This document shows, piece after piece, positions 7,301-12,321 of a stretch of 12,321 nucleotides of DNA (the stretch's first letter is position 1; each line of letters begins with the position of its first letter). The DNA lies in the NCBI GenBank assembly GCA_903893935.1, contig CAITOD010000127.1:1-12321 (forward strand), given 5' to 3'. Under the pieces are notes generated by a model. It was not told where the DNA came from. It made no database searches and saw only the letters and a list, made by a program, of their open reading frames with translations. The position numbers and the translations under genes are program-made. This DNA comes from an uncultured Sphingomonadales bacterium. Lineage in GTDB: Bacteria; Pseudomonadota; Alphaproteobacteria; Sphingomonadales; Sphingomonadaceae.

Positions 7301-8385
7301 GGCGCATAAATAAGGCTGTGGGTCGGTTCGCGGTCATTGGCATAGACCACGTGGCACCCCGAGCAGCCCGAAGAGCGATAATCGCCCGGCTGGTCATTGG
7401 TGCCAAGGAACCACATGAACGGATCGTTGAGCCGCGTCTTGTGGATGTTGAGCACCGGGATGGCGACGCGCAAGCCGGTGCCGGGGCCGCGGTTCGATTG
7501 CTTGAGATCGGGGCGGCCGGGCTCTTCGAGCCGTTCGATATTGCCGGTCGAATTGGGCAGGCCGATTTCGGGGAATTGCGTGCTGATATTGCGTCCGCCG
7601 CGTTCGAACACGCGGAAAATATCGCCCGGCGGAATCACCTGCCAGCGCGGCAGCGGATAGAGTGCGGCGAGCGCGCCGCGCGCGGTCTCGGCCGGGGTCA
7701 GTTTGCCCGGCGGCGTGCCGGGCGTGGTCAGCATGGCCGGCTCGCCGTTGCGCGTGTAAGCTTCGCCGAAAATGTAGTTCTTGAACGGCACGATGCCGTT
7801 GTTGTAGCCGGCGCCGCCCCACAGCATTGCGCCGGTCGACATCAGCGAGCGCTCGGCCGCTTCGATCACCGACAAGTGGCACGCGCCGCAGGCTTCGCGC
7901 GCGACGCGATAGTCGCCCGGGTTGACGAACCGCACGAATTCCGGCGCTTCGCGATTGAGCAGGGTGTAGCTGACCGTGGGGTTGGCCGAACTTGGCCAGT
8001 TCCACGATTTGGGATAACGCGGCAGCACGTGCGCGCGCTCCATCGCCGCCAGGTTGGCCGGGGCCTGATAGCCAAGCGCCGCCTCGCCGCGCACGGTGGC
8101 ATCGCCGCCGTGGCAATCGGTGCAGCCGAGCCGCACCGCGGGCGAAGTGTGCATCGATGCCGCGTCGGACTTGGTGTGACAGCTGAGGCAGCCGGCCGAC
8201 TTTGCCGCCACTTGCTCTTCGCTCTGCGTTTGCGGGGCGGCCGGCGCGGTGACGTAATGGCGCTCGACCGGCTTTTCATCGCCCGCCGCATGCGTCGCGT
8301 CGGTGGCATGGCCCGGACCCGCCTGCAGCCCGGCCATGAGCAGCAGCACGAACAGGATCGGCAGAAAGGTGCGCAAGGTTCGCAT
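4339..8385 (-). CDS. Exported decaheme cytochrome c with C-terminal LVIVD-repeat propeller
   Basis: The 1348-residue protein begins with a signal peptide (hydrophobic core about 8-20, likely cleavage near 27). Ten CXXCH motifs have first cysteines at 66, 88, 166, 341, 422, 583, 610, 729, 740 and 846. Gaps of 115-171 residues between some hemes show large extra folds inserted among them. From about 967 on there are five or six repeats of the LVIVD type (G-L-V-V-V-D-L near 1110-1116, G-L-K-L-F-D-V near 1150-1156, G-L-V-I-V-D-I near 1193-1199, and related ones at about 968-984, 1046-1064 and 1235-1248), expected to form a beta-propeller. There is no membrane anchor after the signal peptide, so it is periplasmic or exposed outside. 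Its start overlaps the barrel gene stop by one base (TGATG) with no separate ribosome binding site, so translation is coupled. I infer an electron carrier at the outer membrane, with the propeller as a docking or substrate surface. No known enzyme active site is visible. Confidence 0.93.
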   Translation of the reverse strand: MRTLRTFLPILFVLLLMAGLQAGPGHATDATHAAGDEKPVERHYVTAPAAPQTQSEEQVAAKSAGCLSCHTKSDAASMHTSPAVRLGCTDCHGGDATVRGEAALGYQAPANLAAMERAHVLPRYPKSWNWPSSANPTVSYTLLNREAPEFVRFVNPGDYRVAREACGACHLSVIEAAERSLMSTGAMLWGGAGYNNGIVPFKNYIFGEAYTRNGEPAMLTTPGTPPGKLTPAETARGALAALYPLPRWQVIPPGDIFRVFERGGRNISTQFPEIGLPNSTGNIERLEEPGRPDLKQSNRGPGTGLRVAIPVLNIHKTRLNDPFMWFLGTNDQPGDYRSSGCSGCHVVYANDREPTHSLIYAPFGRDGQSITVDPTIAGKMVPARPGQAGEDNVIKTANGPMVRESGHPLQHVFSRSIPSSQCMNCHMHQPNVFVNTYYGNTMWDYEADAPLMWPKQQAYPTAAQVRAINERNPEAAAARGSWGDLDFLRNVYDLNAKAKDTQFADYHGHGWNFRGVFKRDRDGNLLDAQGNMATWGTDTAHQVANDDPEKWRKAGVGKFPPVGINGGKAVHLMDIHAEKGLQCADCHFAQDSHGNGLIYGEVANAVEIGCKDCHGTADAYPTLRTSGPAASPKGNNLALLRNPDGQPRFEWRTDASGRQTLYQHSLLDPKLEWRVHLVKDSVDPASPDFNLKSARATLMSKSGADDGSFAFGPAIAREDRAHGDDKIACFSCHLSWTTSCAGCHLPIEANWKTTMHHYEGEETRNFATYNPQVARDEMFQLGKHMTTKGAEVAPVRSSSALILSSTNINRERIYTQQPPISSIGFSSQAFAPHFPHTVRTQETKTCSDCHVSQADDNNAILAQTMLLGTNFVNFVGVNAWTGLEHGIEAVRVAEWNEPQAVIGSYLQKYAYPDYYRQHVEQNHRELKNWVRGKTLDKKGSGETDPIEEFRNPTHQTSDRVGCLQLRGEYLYVAQGKGGFRAYDVAAIMDKGFSEAFVTAPFSKFGQNTHIASANATCVALPTNQSIAPTRNTPVMRKINQEQAFLPIYSYAVITDSVEGLILTNVDTLADGEFRNNFFKRAVTWNPDNVLKGARHVTLAGEVAYITADAGLVVVDLADPLHPRLAAVRPLTDARASAIQFRYLWVTDRDGLKLFDVTDLRNPVAMPAGTVPLADARRVYLARTYAYVAAKSDGLVIVDIHRPLAPKVYQKFSADGQLNDAEDVIVASTNASLFAYVADGRNGLKVLQLTSPESQPNLYGFSPPPKPQLIAWAHTASPATALSKGLDRDRAVDETGGQIAVFGRLGSRPFTRPEMETLFLNRQHMIYKVNDTPDPSAWRGPPLLMAPRK

Positions 8386-10274
8386 CAGAAGTTCAGGATC
8401 ACGTTGCCAAGGATCGAATAGTAGACGGTGTCGCCATTGGTGTTGCCGAACAAGTCTTTCATCCCTTCACCCGGTGCCAGAATTGCGCCGGACAGACGCA
8501 CGATAATGTTCTGCGTCGATTTGGGCCGCCAGATCACCGCGCTGGACAAGTCCCAGCCGATGTCCCTCGCGATATTGCCCTGTTGGCGCAGCGTTTCGAG
8601 CACCTGGGTGTTCGCAAACCACAAGTGATTGACATTGGCCGAAACGCGCAGCGTCGGCTTGAGATCAAAGTCCGCCCCGGCGCCCGCCAGCACGGTGCCC
8701 GGGTTGACGAAATTCGATTGCCCGAGGTCTTTCGAGGTGCGCAGATCGTCGAGAATGCCGTTGCGCTGGCTGAGGAAAATGCCGCGTCCGCCGCCCGCCA
8801 GCGGAATACCCTGGCGAATCCAGTAACTGGTGTCCGCGCCCGCAAACACCGGGTTTTCATAAATCGCATCGAACCCGGTTTCGACATGGCTCGAGGGATT
8901 GGACGAGCCCGAGGCATAGAGCCCCGACAGCCGGAACCGCATCCAGTCGTGATCCATGCTCAGTTCGGCCGCAGCAAATCCGGCGCTGATCCGCGCGGGC
9001 AGATTGGTGTAGTTGTTGTTGCGGTCCGATCCGAACAGATAATAGGCCGATGCGGTCAGGTTGACGCGGTGGATATGCCCGTCGACGTTGTAGCCCACAT
9101 AGAACGCATCGTAATCGCGCCCGCGCAAATCGCCGAGCAGGCCGGGGCGCACCGGAAAGCCGTTGGAATCGTAATAGAATTCACCGCCTTCGCGGTTGCG
9201 GTTGTAAACGAAGGTGATCTGGCTGGTGAGGCTCGGGATCAGGAAATCCTGCCGGTAGAGATTGGCGAGAAACACCAGATCGTGACGCGGGGTCTGGGTA
9301 ACGTCGTTCAGCCCGCTGTTGGTGTCTTTTTCGAGCCGCCAGAACATCGCCAGATTGTACTGGATGCGGTTGTCGTCGCGATCGCCGAACAGGCGCACGC
9401 CCAATTGTTCGTCGTTGAACAGGAACCCGCGAAAATCGGCCTGGAACGGCTGGATGCCCACCCGCACCGCGTCGAAATCATACCGGTCCGACACGTTGTG
9501 GATGTGGTAATCGACATAGGCCTCTTGCAACGCCAAAGCCGCGTCGGCGCGGTGCGTCGGCCGCGCGGCATCGACATTGAGGATCTGGCGACTGGCTGCG
9601 TTGACGTAGTTGACGTTGAGCGCCAGCGCGACATGGTATTCGATTTCGGGCGGCTTGAACGCGGTGCTGCCCTTGATCAGCGACACTTCCGCGAGGAAGG
9701 TCTGCGAAAAGATCAGACTGCGGTCGCCGCCGAACGTGCTGATGTTGCCCGGCCCCTGGTTGGCCGCGGCCGAAACCGGCAGCGGCAGGCTGCGCGGCTC
9801 GATCACCGTGTCGGAAATCGCATTGGCCTCGATGAACCAGTCGTCGTCATGGATCGGCAGCCACGGCACTTTGGCCCGATTGATCGGCCGGTCGCCCTTG
9901 AGCGCGTTCTGGTGATAAGGGTCGGTGTGCGAATGGCACACTTCGCGCATCGCCTTGAACACGTCGAGGATAGACTGGTCGCCGCCTTTGGCCGGGCACA
10001 ACCCGGTCATGATCCGCCAGCGATCGGGCAACGGGATTTCGTCGGCAGGAAACGCTTCGGGCGGTGGCGCGCGCACGGCGCCGGGGTTGGTTTGCGAAAC
10101 GGCCGGCGGCAAATCGGTGTCGAAACCCGGCTTTTTGCGTCCGGGCAGCACGCCGTTGTCCACATCAGGCGCGCTGGCATCGACCGGCAGGGACGGCGGT
10201 GCCGCAGGCGCGGGCGGTGGATCGCCCGCCTGCAGCGCCATGGCTCCGGCCAGAAAAAGCGCCGCAATCGCCAC
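8385..10274 (-). CDS. Outer-membrane beta-barrel (porin-like) protein
   Basis: From a GTG start the product is 629 residues. After a hydrophobic leader (about 1-16) comes a proline-rich stretch (about 19-75), a small conserved-looking segment with C93 and C113, then from about 145 many alternating aromatic/polar strands. It ends in ...V-I-L-N-F, the C-terminal Phe typical of proteins inserted by the Bam machinery. Strand motifs such as D-D-N-R-I-Q-Y-N recall alginate-export-type porins, but I cannot name the family. GTG 10274 overlaps the lipoprotein stop as TAGTG, the same kind of junction as elsewhere here. The alternative is TTG 10331, which gives 648 residues and a signal peptide with more positive charge but no ribosome binding site. 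The next gene, a decaheme cytochrome, overlaps its stop. This pairing suggests a porin-cytochrome complex, but a nutrient porin is possible. No CXXC like that of MtrB is seen at the N-terminus. Confidence 0.85.
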   Translation of the reverse strand: MAIAALFLAGAMALQAGDPPPAPAAPPSLPVDASAPDVDNGVLPGRKKPGFDTDLPPAVSQTNPGAVRAPPPEAFPADEIPLPDRWRIMTGLCPAKGGDQSILDVFKAMREVCHSHTDPYHQNALKGDRPINRAKVPWLPIHDDDWFIEANAISDTVIEPRSLPLPVSAAANQGPGNISTFGGDRSLIFSQTFLAEVSLIKGSTAFKPPEIEYHVALALNVNYVNAASRQILNVDAARPTHRADAALALQEAYVDYHIHNVSDRYDFDAVRVGIQPFQADFRGFLFNDEQLGVRLFGDRDDNRIQYNLAMFWRLEKDTNSGLNDVTQTPRHDLVFLANLYRQDFLIPSLTSQITFVYNRNREGGEFYYDSNGFPVRPGLLGDLRGRDYDAFYVGYNVDGHIHRVNLTASAYYLFGSDRNNNYTNLPARISAGFAAAELSMDHDWMRFRLSGLYASGSSNPSSHVETGFDAIYENPVFAGADTSYWIRQGIPLAGGGRGIFLSQRNGILDDLRTSKDLGQSNFVNPGTVLAGAGADFDLKPTLRVSANVNHLWFANTQVLETLRQQGNIARDIGWDLSSAVIWRPKSTQNIIVRLSGAILAPGEGMKDLFGNTNGDTVYYSILGNVILNF

Positions 10275-12274
10275 TACAGGCCCTGACAGGGGTCTTGCAC
10301 GTTCGAATTGACGAACGGCGCATTGGGACAATTGACGTAAAGCAGGTTGGCCGAAGTGCCGTTGGGCAGCGTCACGGTGATCTGGTCGGCGCGGATCGCC
10401 TTGGGTGCATTGCTTACAGTGCCCGTGGCCGTGCCGGCGTTGTTGAGGCCGAGAAACGCCACCATGTCATCCTGCGACGTACCGTCGCCCGACACACCCA
10501 GCCCGCCGATCAGCGTGTTGCCGCGATAGATCGGCACCGACCCCGGGAAAATCTGGATCCCGTTCTGCAGGCGGTTCTGCGTGCCCGTCACGGGCGGCGT
10601 CGCGGTGCAATATTGCGGTGTGTCGGTCGCCGATTTGCCAAGCACATAGAGCACATGCTGCAGCACATTGTCGGTAATCAGGGCAGATTGCAGCCCGGTG
10701 GCAAACGGATTGAATTGCGCCGCCGCGACCGAAAACGGGCCATGCGGATTGCCGACCGTACCATCGGGGAAAGTCGGACGCGACAGATCACCCCCGGCGC
10801 GATCGGTAAAGGCATATGTACCGGTCAGTGCGGCGGGATTGTTGAGAAACGTCCGCACCGCCGAAACATAGGACGCGACGGTGGGCGAACCGCTGCCTGC
10901 CAGCAAGGGTGATTGCGGCGAGGGATTTGCCAGCAGTTGTGCGCCTGCCGCGGCATTGGAGAAAAACGCGGCTGTGCGCGCCTTTTGCAAAGAGACATCG
11001 ATGCCGAAAATGGGTGCGTCGGGCGCGCGCACCACGCCGAGCACCGAACCGCGCGTATCGACCACCGAAATCGACACTTGCGCCAGACTGTTGAGCGGGT
11101 TGCGGATCTGCGCTCGTGCCTGGCTCATCACGCTGAACGCCTGCGCCAGAATCGTGTTGACTTCGCTCGCGGTCAGCGGCGCGGGCACGTCGCCCGCATC
11201 GGTGCCACCCCGGATCGGATACCGGTTGTTGCCCGAGCCATCGGACAGCACATACGCGCCGGGGCTGGCGAATTCGCTCGTTTGCGCGGGACGGATCCCC
11301 GAACTTTCGCTGCCATAAGCCGAGCCGGCGATGATCGTCCCGGCGGTATAGCCGTTGAGCGCGACAAGCGATCCGGCGCCGGATTCGTTGGCCCAGGTCG
11401 CGCTCGTGACGGCCGAAAGCTGGCTGGTGGAGACGTCCGAATAAATCAGCAGCGTGCCCGCGACCGAGATCGTGTTGGCGGTAATCGACGAAGGCGCGTC
11501 GAAGCCTTCGGTTCCGGCCAGCGCGATGCGTTCGTCGGTGACCAGATTGGTGGCCATGACATTGCTGTCGTAAGAATAAAGCCCATCGGCCTCGACGCCG
11601 ATACCGCCGACCAGTACGCCGTTCTTGTACAACGGAAACCCGCCCGGGTCCGCTGAAAGGCCAAGCGGCGAACGCTTCGGCCCGATCAGCGCTCCGGCAC
11701 CCGCCGAGCCAAACCGCTGCGCCAGGTCCGAACAGGGCAACTGGCTGAACTGCACGCCGTAAAGCGGCCCGCTGCCGAGCCCGACAGTGCCGGGTTCCAT
11801 CGGAAATTGCGCCTGCACGATGGCGCTGGCCGTGCGGGTGGAAAACGCATTGCCGCTGCTCGACAGATAGGCGCCGGTAACCGCCTTGGCGATTGCCGAA
11901 GCGGCTGCGGCACCGGGAATGGCAAGCCCTTGCAAATCGATGTTCTGCCCGTTGGGCGCTGGCGCAATCGTGAGCATGGCGGGCGCGCCGGTCATGCTGA
12001 ACAGCGCCAGCACGTTGCCCACCCGATCGACCACCGAAATCACCGCCGGCTGGCCGTCGGCCTTGGCTTGCGCAATTGCCTGCGCCAGAATCTGCTGCAC
12101 ATCGCTGGTCGTCAGCGAAGCGGCCGGGGGATCGGTGTAAGGGTTGGTCGTGCCACCGCTCGAACCACCCGACGAGCTGCTGCCGGCCGAGCCACCGCCA
12201 CCGCCATCGCCGCCGCACGAGGCGAGCAGCAGGGCGAGGCCCGCAACCAGGCCGGTCAGGCGTTGACGGATCAT
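10274..12274 (-). CDS. Lipoprotein with two GlcG/HbpS-like (heme-binding family) domains
   Basis: The 666-residue protein has a lipoprotein signal with lipobox L17-A-S-C20; Gly at +2 fits outer-membrane sorting under the E. coli rule. A Gly/Ser-rich flexible tether follows to about 43. Two related domains come next, at about 55-255 and 367-612. Both open with an amphipathic helix (D-V-Q-Q-I-L-A-Q-A, then E-V-N-T-I-L-A-Q-A) and an S-V-V-D strand, and both end near a Y-(K/R)-(N/G)-x-x-L-(V/I)-G-G-(I/L)-G-V strand. These match the GlcG/HbpS fold (formerly DUF336), some members of which bind heme (HbpS) while others do not. Insertions make each copy longer than the usual 140 residues. Extra cysteines at 181, 556, 649 and 663 could form disulfides. 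ATG 12274 has a GAGG site 7 bases upstream and overlaps the preceding stop (ATGA). The role is unknown; heme or small-molecule binding beside the barrel-cytochrome pair is inferred. Confidence 0.87.
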   Translation of the reverse strand: MIRQRLTGLVAGLALLLASCGGDGGGGGSAGSSSSGGSSGGTTNPYTDPPAASLTTSDVQQILAQAIAQAKADGQPAVISVVDRVGNVLALFSMTGAPAMLTIAPAPNGQNIDLQGLAIPGAAAASAIAKAVTGAYLSSSGNAFSTRTASAIVQAQFPMEPGTVGLGSGPLYGVQFSQLPCSDLAQRFGSAGAGALIGPKRSPLGLSADPGGFPLYKNGVLVGGIGVEADGLYSYDSNVMATNLVTDERIALAGTEGFDAPSSITANTISVAGTLLIYSDVSTSQLSAVTSATWANESGAGSLVALNGYTAGTIIAGSAYGSESSGIRPAQTSEFASPGAYVLSDGSGNNRYPIRGGTDAGDVPAPLTASEVNTILAQAFSVMSQARAQIRNPLNSLAQVSISVVDTRGSVLGVVRAPDAPIFGIDVSLQKARTAAFFSNAAAGAQLLANPSPQSPLLAGSGSPTVASYVSAVRTFLNNPAALTGTYAFTDRAGGDLSRPTFPDGTVGNPHGPFSVAAAQFNPFATGLQSALITDNVLQHVLYVLGKSATDTPQYCTATPPVTGTQNRLQNGIQIFPGSVPIYRGNTLIGGLGVSGDGTSQDDMVAFLGLNNAGTATGTVSNAPKAIRADQITVTLPNGTSANLLYVNCPNAPFVNSNVQDPCQGL

Positions 12275-12321
12275 CGCAGCACCTCGATCGCATGCGCCGC
12301 TTCGCCAAGCGCTGCGCGGAA
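12271..12321 (-). CDS. C-terminal end of an upstream gene, function unknown
   Basis: On the minus strand the frame from the window edge reads F-R-A-A-L-G-E-A-A-H-A-I-E-V-L-R and ends in a TGA that overlaps the lipoprotein ATG by four bases (ATGA). Only 16 residues are visible, too few for any family call. The typical operon junction, and the fact that the lipoprotein has no promoter space before it, support a real upstream gene in the same transcript. Confidence 0.5.
   Translation of the reverse strand, partial: FRAALGEAAHAIEVLR
12282..12285 (-). promoter_or_regulatory. Ribosome binding site of the lipoprotein gene
   Basis: Read on the minus strand, GAGG lies 7 bases before the ATG at 12274, within the last codons of the upstream gene. 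It supports this start, directly at the lipoprotein signal sequence. Confidence 0.6.

Noticed and set aside
4276..8421. A 1381-codon open frame on the plus strand, antisense to the large decaheme gene
   Set aside because: It mirrors the decaheme codon frame in GC-rich DNA. The product is rich in Arg, His, Gly and Ala without domain motifs. The opposite strand has a signal peptide, ten CXXCH motifs and propeller repeats, so this is a shadow.
8583..10286. A 567-codon open frame antisense to the barrel gene
   Set aside because: Its composition is again Arg/His/Val/Gly-rich with no recognisable fold. The minus-strand frame has a leader, barrel strands and the terminal Phe.
12115..12215. Possible simple-sequence repeat or slippage site in the Gly/Ser codons of the lipoprotein
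   Set aside because: The codons vary and no long perfect tract is present. A flexible tether after a lipidated cysteine is the ordinary explanation.
10788..12308. A 506-codon minus-strand frame overlapping the lipoprotein gene
   Set aside because: It is a shifted-frame reading, Arg-rich, with no signal sequence. The lipoprotein frame has a lipobox and two matching domains.

Overview
The window is GC-rich, densely coding DNA with no tRNA, rRNA, CRISPR array or transposase gene. Codon use, gene style and the TCCCGGA-type palindromic repeat between the two gene clusters suggest an alphaproteobacterium, most likely a sphingomonad (Novosphingobium/Sphingomonas type). That placement is inferred from style, not proven.

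The layout is two convergent operons, both running in from outside the window. The plus-strand operon (1-4180) holds four genes. They are the C-terminal part of a protein with four predicted [4Fe-4S] clusters, a five-helix membrane cytochrome b with two H-x13-H heme pairs, a fusion of an FHA domain, one membrane helix and a periplasmic decaheme cytochrome c, and a class III (CpdA-like) metallophosphoesterase that starts at TTG. The minus-strand operon (12321 down to 4339) holds the last 16 codons of an unknown gene, a lipoprotein with two GlcG/HbpS-like domains, an outer-membrane beta-barrel, and a 1348-residue exported decaheme cytochrome with a C-terminal LVIVD-repeat propeller. A 158-bp gap separates the operons and carries a 22-nt perfect inverted repeat that probably terminates both.

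All visible gene junctions are tight: four stop/start overlaps of 1-4 bases within the clear cases, one 6-bp gap, and an inferred 1-base overlap at the barrel gene. Each side therefore looks like one co-translated unit. Together the genes encode sixteen Fe-S cysteines, two predicted b hemes and twenty CXXCH c-heme sites. These are arranged so that electrons could pass between the cytoplasm (Fe-S), the inner membrane (cytochrome b), the periplasm (FHA-decaheme) and the outer membrane (barrel plus propeller-decaheme). The best reading is a candidate trans-envelope electron-transfer system whose parts are not those of the classic Mtr, Pio or Geobacter conduits. No catalytic terminal oxidoreductase is recognisable in the window, so the substrate and the direction of electron flow are unknown. 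The phosphoesterase and FHA domain hint at signalling control.
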